A stretch of DNA of 64,000 bases from Streptomyces globosus (GTDB taxonomy: Bacteria; Actinomycetota; Actinomycetes; Streptomycetales; Streptomycetaceae). The translations under genes and the position numbers were made by a program. This document shows positions 52,015 to 60,286 of this stretch, piece after piece. Numbering within the stretch: the first letter of the stretch is position 1; each line of letters begins with the position of its first letter. Where the stretch lies: the NCBI RefSeq assembly GCF_003325375.1, contig NZ_CP030862.1, positions 6,799,361 through 6,863,360 on the forward strand. Reading direction: 5' to 3'. Under the pieces are notes generated by a model. That model had not been told where the DNA came from. It searched no databases and saw only the letters and a program-made list of their open reading frames with translations.

Positions 52015-53733
52015 GTGGCGGAACGTAGCACGGCTGCCGTCGACGTGGCCGACAACGGCGGCGACCAGCCGCCGGCCGCTGGTGCGGCAAAGGCCACGGC
52101 CGACGGGGCGGAGACCCAGAACGGACGAGCCGCGGACAAACCCGTCCCCGAGGAAAAGGACGGCGAACACAGGACCGCGGTACCGGCCGCAGCCCCCGAA
52201 CTCCACAGCGGCCACAAGCTCGCCAGGCGCTACCGCCTGGAGGAGTGCGTCACCCGTCTGGACGGATTCAGCAGCTGGCGCGCGGTGGACGAGAAGCTGC
52301 GCCGTGCCGTGGGCGTCCACCTGCTGCCCGCCGACCACCCCCGCGCCCGCTCCGTCCTGGCCGCGGCCCGCTCCTCCGCCCTGCTCGGCGACCCCCGGTT
52401 CGTCCAAGTCCTCGACGCGGTGGAGGAGAACGACCTCGTCTACGTCGTCCACGAGTGGCTGCCCGACGCCACCGAGCTGACCTCCCTCCTCGCCACCGGC
52501 CCCCTGGAGCCCCACGAGGCCTACCAGCTCGTCAGCCAGGTCTCCCAGGCCATGGCCGCCGCACACCGCGAGGGCCTCTCCCACCTCCGGCTCACACCCG
52601 GCGCGATACTGCGGACCTCCACCGGGCAGTACCGCATCCGCGGCCTCGCGGTGAACGCGGCCCTGCGCGGCATCACCAGCGACACCCCCCAGCGCACCGA
52701 CACGGAAGCGATCGGTGCGCTGTTGTACGCCTCCCTCACCCAGCGCTGGCCCTACGAGAACGACGCCTACGGGCTCACCGGCCTTCCCAAGGACGTCGGC
52801 CTGATCCCCCCGGACCAGGTGCGCGCCGGCGTCCACCGCGGCCTGGGCCAGCTCGCCATGCGCGCCCTCGCCAACGACGGGGCCACGGCCTCGCGGCAGG
52901 AGCCCCCCTGCACCACGCCGGAGGAGCTGGCCAAGGCAGTCGCCGCCATGCCGCGGATCAGACCGCCGGAGCCCGCCTTCACGGCGCCGCCCGAGTACCA
53001 GCACACCACCTACCAGCAGGGCAGCTACGGCCGCCCGCCGACGCACCCCGGGACACCGGCCGCCCAGGTCATCGTGGCCCCGCCGCCCCCGCTGCAGAGC
53101 CGCGCGGGCCGCGTCCTGAAGTGGGCCGTGTCCGCGCTGCTCATCACGGCGCTGGGCCTGGGCAGCTGGCAGCTGGCCGACACGCTCCTCGACCACGGCA
53201 AGGGCGACAGCGGCAACGGCGGCTCGCAGCAGACGGCCCCCACCGGCGAGCCTCCGAAGGTGCGTCATCCCAAGCAGCTGAAGGTGGGCTCGGCGAGCGT
53301 CTTCGGCAGGGAGCAGATCGAGAAGGAGGACGTCCACAAGGCGGTGGACGGCGACCGCTCCACCGGGTGGGTCACCAACCACTTCAAGGGGCAGCCGAAC
53401 TTCGGCAACCTGCCCTCCTACGAGGACGGGAGCGGCGTCATCGTCGACCTCGGCAGCGTCCAGGAGGTGACGAAGCTCGAAGCGGACATGTACCTCGCGG
53501 GCCACAAGGCCCAGGTGCGCGCCGCCGCGGCCGACGCCTCCTCGCCGGTCTCCCTCTCCGACTTCCCGCAGGAGCTCACGAAGCTGCAGAACACGGGGAA
53601 GACCCTGGAGACCAAGCTCGATGCTCCGGTGAAGACCCGCTTCCTGCTGGTGCACATCACCGAGCTGCCCTCCGAGGGCGGCGTCTACCGGGGCGGCATC
53701 GACGAGATCAGGGTCATGGGCCTGGTCGACTGA
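52015..53733 (+). CDS. MurJ-associated pseudokinase with C-terminal extracytoplasmic domain
   Basis: A 572-aa protein. Residues ~60-300 have a Ser/Thr-kinase-like fold (LARRYRLEECVTRLDGFSSWRAVD; AMAAAHREGLSHLRLTPGAIL) that lacks the catalytic HRD Asp (HLRL) and a DFG motif, so it is probably inactive. One TM (~380-400, WAVSALLITALGLGSWQLAD) leads to an extracytoplasmic discoidin-like beta domain (VFGREQIEKEDVHKAVDGDRSTGW). GTG 52015 is chosen, preceded by GGGGAGG; 51946 is an upstream alternative. It is likely a phospho-sensing scaffold for MurJ. Confidence 0.8.
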   Translation: MAERSTAAVDVADNGGDQPPAAGAAKATADGAETQNGRAADKPVPEEKDGEHRTAVPAAAPELHSGHKLARRYRLEECVTRLDGFSSWRAVDEKLRRAVGVHLLPADHPRARSVLAAARSSALLGDPRFVQVLDAVEENDLVYVVHEWLPDATELTSLLATGPLEPHEAYQLVSQVSQAMAAAHREGLSHLRLTPGAILRTSTGQYRIRGLAVNAALRGITSDTPQRTDTEAIGALLYASLTQRWPYENDAYGLTGLPKDVGLIPPDQVRAGVHRGLGQLAMRALANDGATASRQEPPCTTPEELAKAVAAMPRIRPPEPAFTAPPEYQHTTYQQGSYGRPPTHPGTPAAQVIVAPPPPLQSRAGRVLKWAVSALLITALGLGSWQLADTLLDHGKGDSGNGGSQQTAPTGEPPKVRHPKQLKVGSASVFGREQIEKEDVHKAVDGDRSTGWVTNHFKGQPNFGNLPSYEDGSGVIVDLGSVQEVTKLEADMYLAGHKAQVRAAAADASSPVSLSDFPQELTKLQNTGKTLETKLDAPVKTRFLLVHITELPSEGGVYRGGIDEIRVMGLVD

Positions 53734-53760
53734 CGGCCGCGGCCGGACCGCACGGCGAAC

Positions 53761-53802
53761 GGGCCGCGGTACACGGGGCGAGCGTCCCGTGCACCGCGGC
53801 CC
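53761..53802 (+). terminator. terminator after the pseudokinase gene
   Basis: GGGCCGCGGTACACGGG and CCCGTGCACCGCGGCCC form a 17-bp stem (one G-U) with an 8-nt loop, between the pseudokinase and sigM. Confidence 0.85.
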
Positions 53803-53887
53803 CCGGCGTCTGCGGCTCCGCACCGGGGGCGGCCCCCTCGTGTTCGGGCCGTACAGGGCCTAGTCTCCATGCCGGGAGAAGCGAGGT

Positions 53888-54592
53888 GTGATGCACGCAG
53901 CAACGGGGGACGGCCGCAGCGACCGGGAGCTGCTCGCGTCGCACGCCGCTGGCGACCCCGACGCCTTCGCGGAGATCGTGCGCCGCCACCGCGACCGGCT
54001 CTGGGCCGTGGCCCTGCGCACCCTCGGGGACCGCGAGGAGGCCGCCGACGCCGTGCAGGACGCGCTCGTCTCCGCCTACCGGGCCGCCCACACCTTCCGG
54101 GGGGAGTCCGCCGTCACCACCTGGCTGCACCGGATCACCGTGAACGCCTGCCTCGACCGCGCCCGCAAGGCCGCCGTCCGCAAGACCGCCCCGCTCGACG
54201 ACACCGAGCGCCTGGAGCGCCTCCTGGAGCCCCACGAGTCCGCCGAGGCCCCGGCCGAACGGCAGGAGCTGCACCGCCAGCTCCTCGCCGCCCTGGGGAC
54301 CCTGCCGGCCGACCAGCGCGCGGCCCTGGTCCTCGTCGACATGCAGGGTTACTCCGTGGCGGAGGCCTCCGACGTGCTGGGCGTCCCCTCCGGCACGGTG
54401 AAGAGCCGGTGCGCGCGCGGCCGGGCCAAGCTCGTCCCGATGCTCACTCATCTGCGCTCGAATGCCGGGGATAACACCGCTGCGGAGCGGGGAAGGAACC
54501 GGACGCCGGGGACACCCGTCCCACCAGCGGCAGATCCCGGTCATCCAGCCCCGGGCGCAGACACGGTGAAGGGCGGAGGTGGACGAACGTGA
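53888..54592 (+). CDS. sigM: ECF RNA polymerase sigma factor SigM
   Basis: A 234-aa ECF sigma factor. Region 2: AFAEIVRRHRDRLWAVALRTLGDREEAADAVQDALVSAYRAAHTF; region 4: LPADQRAALVLVDMQGYSVAEASDVLGVPSGTVKSRCARGRAKL. A Pro-rich tail follows. Its stop overlaps the anti-sigma start by 4 nt, and trxB/trxA are next, matching the known Streptomyces sigM-trx locus. Confidence 0.9.
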   Translation: MMHAATGDGRSDRELLASHAAGDPDAFAEIVRRHRDRLWAVALRTLGDREEAADAVQDALVSAYRAAHTFRGESAVTTWLHRITVNACLDRARKAAVRKTAPLDDTERLERLLEPHESAEAPAERQELHRQLLAALGTLPADQRAALVLVDMQGYSVAEASDVLGVPSGTVKSRCARGRAKLVPMLTHLRSNAGDNTAAERGRNRTPGTPVPPAADPGHPAPGADTVKGGGGRT

Positions 54593-55554
54593 CTCCCGCA
54601 GCCGACACGATCCGGCACCCGGACGTCTCGGAGATCTCCGACCTGGCCGAGGGGCTGCTCTCCCCGGCCCGGAGCGCGCAGGTGCGCCGCCACCTGGCCG
54701 AGTGCCCCCTGTGCGCCGACGTACTCGCGTCCCTGGAGGAGATCCGCTCGCTGCTCGGCACGCTGCCGGGGCCGCCGCGCATGCCCGCGGACATCGCCGG
54801 ACGCATCGACGCGGCCCTCGCGGCCGAGGCCCTGCTGGACTCCACCACGCCGAGGGCCGGCGCCGCCGTCGGCGCGGAAGCGGACGGCGCGGAAGCGGAC
54901 GCAGCAGCGCAGCCGGGCGCCTCCGGCGCCTCCGGCGCCGCGGCGGCCCGTCCGGGTGGTCGGCGGCCCTCGGGCCACCCGGACGGAGCAACCGGCCCCG
55001 GCCGGCGCCGCGCCCGGCGCCGGATCGCGGTCGTCGCGGCACTGGCGGGCGCCGCGGCATGCGCCGTCGGCATCCTCTTGGCCGGGGGCCTGTTCGGATC
55101 GGGTTCGCCGGACACCGCCGCCCGCACCTCCGACCCCCGTACGACAGCCCAGGCGCCGGCCGGCGGCACCTACACCGCCCAGGGCCTCCAGGACAGCGTC
55201 CGGCGGCTCCTCGGCCCGGCCGACGGCGCGAAGAAGGCGACCCCTCCCGAGGGGAACAGCACCTTCGGAGCGGAGAACGCCCCGCAGAGCCAGGGCCTCG
55301 CCCCCGGCGACCGGGCAGTCGGCACGGACGCGGCCGACGTGCCCGCCTGCGTGCTCGGCGCCACTCGCCGCACCGAGGCCCCGCTCGCCGCCGAACGTGG
55401 CAGCTACCAGGGCAGGGAGGTCTTCCTCCTCGTCCTCCCGCACCCCGGAGACGCCGGCCGCGTCGATGCGTACGTCGTGGGCACCGGGTGTACCGCCATC
55501 CCTTCGGGCGGTGCCGGAGAGCCCCTGCTGACCAGGACCTACCCGCGGAGCTGA
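54589..55554 (+). CDS. membrane anti-sigma factor (zinc-finger type)
   Basis: A 321-aa protein. The N-terminal ~80 residues carry the ZAS-like motif HLAECPLCADVLASL (HxxxCxxC) that binds SigM; one TM is at ~145-165 (IAVVAALAGAAACAVGILLAGG), and the rest is extracytoplasmic. GTG 54589 overlaps the sigM stop, so the two are co-translated. Expected to hold SigM inactive until envelope stress is sensed. Confidence 0.85.
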   Translation: MTPAADTIRHPDVSEISDLAEGLLSPARSAQVRRHLAECPLCADVLASLEEIRSLLGTLPGPPRMPADIAGRIDAALAAEALLDSTTPRAGAAVGAEADGAEADAAAQPGASGASGAAAARPGGRRPSGHPDGATGPGRRRARRRIAVVAALAGAAACAVGILLAGGLFGSGSPDTAARTSDPRTTAQAPAGGTYTAQGLQDSVRRLLGPADGAKKATPPEGNSTFGAENAPQSQGLAPGDRAVGTDAADVPACVLGATRRTEAPLAAERGSYQGREVFLLVLPHPGDAGRVDAYVVGTGCTAIPSGGAGEPLLTRTYPRS

Positions 55555-55678
55555 CAGCTTGGCACCCGGACGGGGAGGGCCAGGGAATGGACGCGCCTTA
55601 GGATCCGTTGGGTGGGGTGAGGCTCCACACCGGCCCCCGGCCAGCAGCGCGCAGTCCACAGAGACGAGGAAGAGACCC

Positions 55679-56638
55679 GTGAGCGACGTCCGAAACGTGA
55701 TCATCATCGGTTCCGGGCCGGCCGGATACACGGCCGCCCTCTACACCGCACGCGCTTCGCTCAAGCCGCTCGTCTTCGAGGGCGCCGTCACCGCCGGCGG
55801 TGCGCTGATGAACACGACCGAGGTGGAGAACTTCCCGGGCTTCCGCGACGGCATCATGGGCCCGGACCTGATGGACAACATGCGCGGCCAGGCCGAGCGC
55901 TTCGGCGCCGAGCTCGTCGCGGACGACATCGTGTCCGTCGACCTGGCCGGTGAGATCAAGACCGTCACCGACACGGCCGGCACCGTCCACCGCGCCAAGG
56001 CCGTCATCGTGGCCACCGGTTCGCAGCACCGCAAGCTGGGCCTGCCCAACGAGGACGCCCTCTCCGGCCGCGGCGTCTCCTGGTGCGCCACCTGCGACGG
56101 CTTCTTCTTCAAGGACCAGGACATCGCCGTCGTCGGCGGCGGCGACACCGCGATCGAAGAGGCCACGTTCCTCTCCCGGTTCGCCAAGTCCGTCACCGTC
56201 GTCCACCGCCGCGACGCGCTGCGTGCGTCGAAGGCCATGCAGGACCGTGCCTTCGCCGACCCGAAGATCCGGTTCGCCTGGGACAGCGAGGTCGCCGTGA
56301 TCCACGGCGAGCAGAAGCTGTCCGGTCTGACGCTGCGCAACACCAAGACCGGTGAGACTTCCGAGCTGCCCGTGACCGGCCTGTTCATCGCCGTCGGCCA
56401 CGACCCGAGGACCGAGCTCTTCAAGGACCAGCTGGAGCTCGACGACGAGGGCTACCTCAAGGTGGAGGCCCCCTCGACGCGCACCAACGTCACCGGCGTG
56501 TTCGGCGCGGGCGACGTCGTCGACCACACGTACCGTCAGGCCATCACCGCCGCGGGCACCGGCTGCTCGGCCGCCCTCGACGCCGAGCGCTTCCTCGCCG
56601 CCCTCTCGCATGCCGAGAAGGCCCACGCGACGGTCTGA
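55679..56638 (+). CDS. trxB: thioredoxin reductase
   Basis: A 319-aa flavoenzyme that reduces thioredoxin with NADPH. FAD motif IIIGSGPAGYTAALYTARA; redox-active CATCDG (CxxC); NADPH motif VVGGGDTAIEEA; GVFGAGDVVD near the end. GTG 55679 fits; the open frame extends upstream but lacks family sequence. Confidence 0.97.
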   Translation: MSDVRNVIIIGSGPAGYTAALYTARASLKPLVFEGAVTAGGALMNTTEVENFPGFRDGIMGPDLMDNMRGQAERFGAELVADDIVSVDLAGEIKTVTDTAGTVHRAKAVIVATGSQHRKLGLPNEDALSGRGVSWCATCDGFFFKDQDIAVVGGGDTAIEEATFLSRFAKSVTVVHRRDALRASKAMQDRAFADPKIRFAWDSEVAVIHGEQKLSGLTLRNTKTGETSELPVTGLFIAVGHDPRTELFKDQLELDDEGYLKVEAPSTRTNVTGVFGAGDVVDHTYRQAITAAGTGCSAALDAERFLAALSHAEKAHATV

Positions 56639-56688
56639 CCCCAGACTCCCCCCACTCAACACCCCGCAGGAAGAAATAGGAGGCCGCT

Positions 56689-57030
56689 GTGGCCGGCACC
56701 CTCAAGAACGTGACCGACGCCGACTTCGAGACCGAGGTCCTCAAGAGCACCAAGCCCGTCCTGGTGGACTTCTGGGCCGAGTGGTGCGGCCCGTGCCGCC
56801 AGATCGCGCCGTCCCTGGAGGCCATCGCCGCCGAGTACGGCGACCAGATCGAGATCGTCAAGCTCAACATCGACCAGAACCCCGGCACGGCCGCCAAGTA
56901 CGGCGTCATGTCCATCCCGACCCTGAACGTCTACCAGGGCGGTGAGGTCGTCAAGACCATCGTCGGTGCCAAGCCCAAGGCGGCCATCCTGCGCGACCTG
57001 AGCGACTTCGTCGGGGGCCCGGCCGCCTGA
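56689..57030 (+). CDS. trxA: thioredoxin
   Basis: A 113-aa thioredoxin with active site WCGPC in DFWAEWCGPCRQIAP, and the cis-Pro SIPTLNVY. GTG 56689 follows AGGAGG. Partner of TrxB 50 bp upstream; together they maintain reduced thiols. A parS site and terminator follow. Confidence 0.97.
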   Translation: MAGTLKNVTDADFETEVLKSTKPVLVDFWAEWCGPCRQIAPSLEAIAAEYGDQIEIVKLNIDQNPGTAAKYGVMSIPTLNVYQGGEVVKTIVGAKPKAAILRDLSDFVGGPAA

Positions 57031-57049
57031 CGGCAGCCGCCTCCGCCGC

Positions 57050-57063
57050 GTTTCACGTGAAAC
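57050..57063. promoter_or_regulatory. parS site fused to the trxA terminator
   Basis: Perfect ParB site ending exactly where the trxA terminator stem begins (57064). Confidence 0.95.
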
Positions 57064-57087
57064 GGGGCCGCCCCCAGGGGCGGCCCC
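57064..57087 (+). terminator. terminator after trxA
   Basis: GGGGCCGCCCC, short loop, GGGGCGGCCCC: an 11-bp stem that can be extended by AAC/GTT into the adjacent parS. Confidence 0.9.
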
Positions 57088-57123
57088 GTTTCGCACGTCC
57101 GGTCCCGCCCCGAGCCGAAGGGC

Positions 57124-57741
57124 TCACAGGGGGCGCAGTGCCGGCTCCTTGCGGGCGCCTCCGAGGAGCCGGTCCAGTGCCAACTCCACGTCCTCCTTCC
57201 AGGAGAGCGTGGAGCGCAGCTCCAACCGCAGCCGCGGGTGCATGGCGTGCGGCCGAACAGTCTTGAAGCCCACGGCCAGCAGGTGATCGGCGGGGAGCAG
57301 GCAGGCGGGTCCTTCCCAGCGGGCGTCGCCGAACGCCTCGATGGCGCGGAACCCGCGCCGCAGGAGGTCCTTGGCCACGGTCTGCACCATCACCCGCCCC
57401 AGGCCCTGCCCCTGGTACCCGGGGCTGATCCAAGCGGTGATCAGCTGCACCGCGTCGGGTGAGACCGGGCTCGTCGGGAAGGCCGTCGAACGGGGGACGT
57501 AGGCAGGCGGCGCGTACATCACGAAGCCGACGGGGACCTCGTCCACGTAGACGACGCGGCCGCACGAACCCCACTCCAGGAGGACGGCGGAGATCCACCC
57601 CTCCTTTTCGAGTTCGGACGTCCCCGCCTTCACGGCGGCCTCGCCGCTGACCGGGTCCAGCTCCCAGAACACACAGGACCGGCAACGCCGAGGCAGGTCC
57701 TGCAGGTTGTCCAGTGTGAGTGGTACCAACCGACGCCCCAT
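57124..57741 (-). CDS. GNAT-family acetyltransferase between trxA and parB
   Basis: A 205-aa protein that starts MGRRLVPLTLDNLQDLPRRC. It has a GNAT acetyl-CoA site ISPGYQGQGLGRVMVQTVAKDLLRRG and a C-terminal FKTVRPHAMHPRLRLELR. Its place next to parB is conserved in Streptomyces. Substrate unknown. Confidence 0.8.
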   Translation of the reverse strand: MGRRLVPLTLDNLQDLPRRCRSCVFWELDPVSGEAAVKAGTSELEKEGWISAVLLEWGSCGRVVYVDEVPVGFVMYAPPAYVPRSTAFPTSPVSPDAVQLITAWISPGYQGQGLGRVMVQTVAKDLLRRGFRAIEAFGDARWEGPACLLPADHLLAVGFKTVRPHAMHPRLRLELRSTLSWKEDVELALDRLLGGARKEPALRPL

Positions 57742-57790
57742 GAGCGCATCGTATCCAGAGCCCGAATCAGGAGAAACCGCTCCAAGCCAA

Positions 57791-57831
57791 AGGGGCGGAC
57801 CGCCCCGGCAGCACCGGCGCGATCCGCCCCT
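57791..57831 (-). terminator. hairpin between parB and the GNAT gene
   Basis: AGGGGCGGA and TCCGCCCCT are paired arms around an internally structured 23-nt loop, 15 nt beyond the parB stop. Confidence 0.5.
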
Positions 57832-57846
57832 CGGCGGGCGGGAGGG

Positions 57847-58935
57847 TCACTCCGCGGACTGCCCCTGCTCCAGCACCCGGCCCTCGCCGGGAGCCAGGGT
57901 CGCCAGGATCCGCTCCAGGTCCTCCATCGAGGCGAACTCGACGGTGATCTTGCCCTTCTTCTGGCCCAGGTCGACCTTCACCCGGGTCTCGAAGCGGTCG
58001 GACAGCCTCGTCGCCAGCTCACTGAGGGCCGGGGACACCCGGCCGCCCGCGCGGGGGCCCTTCGGCTTGACCGCGGCCGCCGGCTCCGAGCCCATGAGCG
58101 AGACGATCTCCTCGACCGAACGCACGGAAAGCCCTTCGGCCACGATGCGTGCGGCGAGCTGGTCCTGGGCTTCCGGGTCGTCGACACCGAGCAGGGCGCG
58201 GGCGTGGCCGGCCAGCAGGACTCCGGCCGCCACCCGGCGCTGCACCTTCGGCGACAGCTTGAGGAGCCGGAGGGTGTTCGTCACCTGCGGACGGGAGCGG
58301 CCGATCCGGTCTGCCAGCTCGTCGTGGGTGCAGTTGAAGTCCCGCAGCAGCTGGTCGTAGGCCGCAGCCTCTTCCAGCGGGTTCAGCTGTGCCCGGTGGA
58401 GGTTCTCCAGCAGGGCGTCCAACAGCATCTTGTCGTCTTCGGTGGCCCGGATGATCGCCGGAATCCGCTGGAGGCCGGCCTCCTTGCAGGCCCGCAGGCG
58501 CCGCTCGCCCATGATGAGCTCGTAGCCGCCGGCTGGTGCCCGCCGCACGACGATCGGCTGGAGCAGCCCAACCTCGCGGATGGAGGTGACCAGCTCCGCC
58601 AGAGCCGCTCCGTCGAAGACCTCACGGGGCTGCCACGGATTCGCCTCGATCTCGTCCACCGCGATTTCGGCGAAGGTTGCTCCCGCCACCTCGCCGGCCG
58701 CGGGCTCCACCGCGACGGTGTCGATCGGCTCGGCGACCGCAATCGATGTTTCACGTGAAACATCGGCCTGTGCGAGGGAGGTCAGCTTCGCCGCGGCGAT
58801 GCCCCGCTCGGAACTCGGCCCCGGCAGGGAGGCCGCTACCGCCGGCCCGGCGCCCGCTGCGGGCGTCCTCTCCTGGGGAGCCGCGGGAATCAGCGCGCCG
58901 AGCCCCCGCCCCAGACCCCTACGTCGCTCACTCAT
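57847..58935 (-). CDS. parB: chromosome-partitioning protein ParB
   Basis: A 362-aa CTPase/DNA-binding protein. N-terminal Arg patch RRRGLGRGLGALIP; ParB/Sulfiredoxin core with NPWQPREVF, ELIMGERRLRACKEAG (GERRxRA CTP motif), DALLENLHRAQLNPLEEA; HTH DELADRIGRSRPQVTNTLRLLKLS; C-terminal dimerisation. A perfect parS (58748-58761) lies in its N-terminal coding part. ATG overlaps the parA stop (ATGA). Confidence 0.96.
   Translation of the reverse strand: MSERRRGLGRGLGALIPAAPQERTPAAGAGPAVAASLPGPSSERGIAAAKLTSLAQADVSRETSIAVAEPIDTVAVEPAAGEVAGATFAEIAVDEIEANPWQPREVFDGAALAELVTSIREVGLLQPIVVRRAPAGGYELIMGERRLRACKEAGLQRIPAIIRATEDDKMLLDALLENLHRAQLNPLEEAAAYDQLLRDFNCTHDELADRIGRSRPQVTNTLRLLKLSPKVQRRVAAGVLLAGHARALLGVDDPEAQDQLAARIVAEGLSVRSVEEIVSLMGSEPAAAVKPKGPRAGGRVSPALSELATRLSDRFETRVKVDLGQKKGKITVEFASMEDLERILATLAPGEGRVLEQGQSAE
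58748..58761. promoter_or_regulatory. parS site inside parB
   Basis: Perfect ParB site within parB, encoding V-S-R-E-T in the ParB linker. Confidence 0.95.
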
Positions 58936-60020
58936 TGGATCCCCTCCGCCATGCTCTGCGTGCTGTTCATGCCTGCGCCCACGTGGGCGTTGCGGCCGTC
59001 GTAATGGAGTCCGGCCCCCCGTAGCGCCATCTCCCGCGCCGCTTCCATGTAGGAGAGGGCGCCGCTGGAGCCCGGGTCGTAGGTGAGCACCGTCTGCCCG
59101 TAGCTCGGCGCCTCGGAGATGCGCACCGACCGGGGAATGCTCGTCCGCAGGACCTCGCTCCCGAAGTGGGTGCGGACCTCCTCCGCCACCTGGGAGGCCA
59201 GCCGCGTCCTGCCGTCGTACATCGTCAGCAGGATCGTCGACACATGCAGTGCCGGGTTCAGATGTGCCCGCACCAGGTCGACGTTGCGCAGCAGCTGGCC
59301 GAGCCCCTCCAGGGCGTAGTACTCGCACTGGATCGGGATCAGTACCTCGGCACCGGCGACCAGGGCGTTCACCGTCAGCAGGCCCAGGGAGGGCGGGCAG
59401 TCGATGAGGATGTAGTCCAGCGGCTGCTCGTATGCCTGGATGGCCCGCTGGAGGCGGCTCTCGCGCGCCACAAGCGAGACGAGCTCGATCTCCGCGCCCG
59501 CCAGGTCGATGGTGGCCGGGGCGCAGAAGAGCCCTTCCACGTCCACGACCGGCTGGACGACTTCGAGGAGCGGCCGGCTGTCCACCAGGACGTCGTAGAT
59601 CGACGGCACCTCGGCGTGGTGATCGATGCCGAGCGCGGTGGAGGCGTTGCCCTGCGGGTCGAGGTCGATGACCAGAACGCGTGCACCGTGCAGGGCCAGG
59701 GAGGCCGCGAGGTTCACGGTCGTCGTGGTCTTGCCCACTCCGCCCTTCTGGTTCGCGACCACGATGACCCGGGTCTGCGCCGGCCTCGGCAGCCCCTCGC
59801 CCGAACGGGCCAGCGGCTCGACCGCGAAGGACGCGGCTGCGCCGATGGACGCGTCGTTGTCGACGGGAGGCGGGGGCGGTGTTTCACGTGAAACATCGCC
59901 GCCCGCCGATTCAGATCGGGGACCGGGGACCGGATCGGCCATCGGCCCCGCGAGGTTGGCGTCTGACCGCACGGTGTCACTCTCCTCGGCATCAGGCTCG
60001 GGCTGAACAGAGCCTGCCAT
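58932..60020 (-). CDS. parA: chromosome-partitioning ATPase ParA
   Basis: A 362-aa deviant Walker ATPase. RVIVVANQKGGVGKTTTTVNLA (Walker A with KGGVGKTT), DLDPQGNAS, DYILIDCPPSLG. It drives origin segregation with ParB during sporulation. ATG 60020 gives a protein of typical length; the open frame continues to ATG 60182, whose first codons (M-F-H-V-K) are a parS site. A further parS (59881-59894) lies in the N-terminal coding region. Four-base overlap with parB. Confidence 0.92.
   Translation of the reverse strand: MAGSVQPEPDAEESDTVRSDANLAGPMADPVPGPRSESAGGDVSRETPPPPPVDNDASIGAAASFAVEPLARSGEGLPRPAQTRVIVVANQKGGVGKTTTTVNLAASLALHGARVLVIDLDPQGNASTALGIDHHAEVPSIYDVLVDSRPLLEVVQPVVDVEGLFCAPATIDLAGAEIELVSLVARESRLQRAIQAYEQPLDYILIDCPPSLGLLTVNALVAGAEVLIPIQCEYYALEGLGQLLRNVDLVRAHLNPALHVSTILLTMYDGRTRLASQVAEEVRTHFGSEVLRTSIPRSVRISEAPSYGQTVLTYDPGSSGALSYMEAAREMALRGAGLHYDGRNAHVGAGMNSTQSMAEGIQ
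59881..59894. promoter_or_regulatory. parS site inside parA
   Basis: Perfect ParB site in the 5' part of parA, read as V-S-R-E-T. Confidence 0.95.
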
Positions 60021-60166
60021 GTCACCGGGGTCGCGAACCAGCGGGGCCCGTGCACCTGTGGATGAATCCACACCTGTGGACAACTCCGTCCCCCCTGTCT
60101 CCTTGCGGGAGCGGGGAGCGGCGGCCGCACGGCCGCGACTGATGATTCCGTGCAGCAGAGAGCGAC

Positions 60167-60180
60167 GTTTCACGTGAAAC
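60167..60180. promoter_or_regulatory. parS site upstream of parA
   Basis: Perfect ParB site between rsmG and the preferred parA start; it overlaps the alternative ATG 60182 (F-H-V-K). Confidence 0.95.
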
Positions 60181-60286
60181 ACGATGCCGAAACGGAGTCT
60201 TCAGACCCCTCCGACACTCCGAAATCCATACCTATCGGGCACAACGGGCCCTATACAGAACCCGCCGCACCCGAGAAACGCCGCCC

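Noticed and set aside
49453..53823. A 1456-codon open frame on the - strand
   Set aside because: Antisense shadow of murJ and the pseudokinase gene; both real genes have clear motifs and third-position GC bias.
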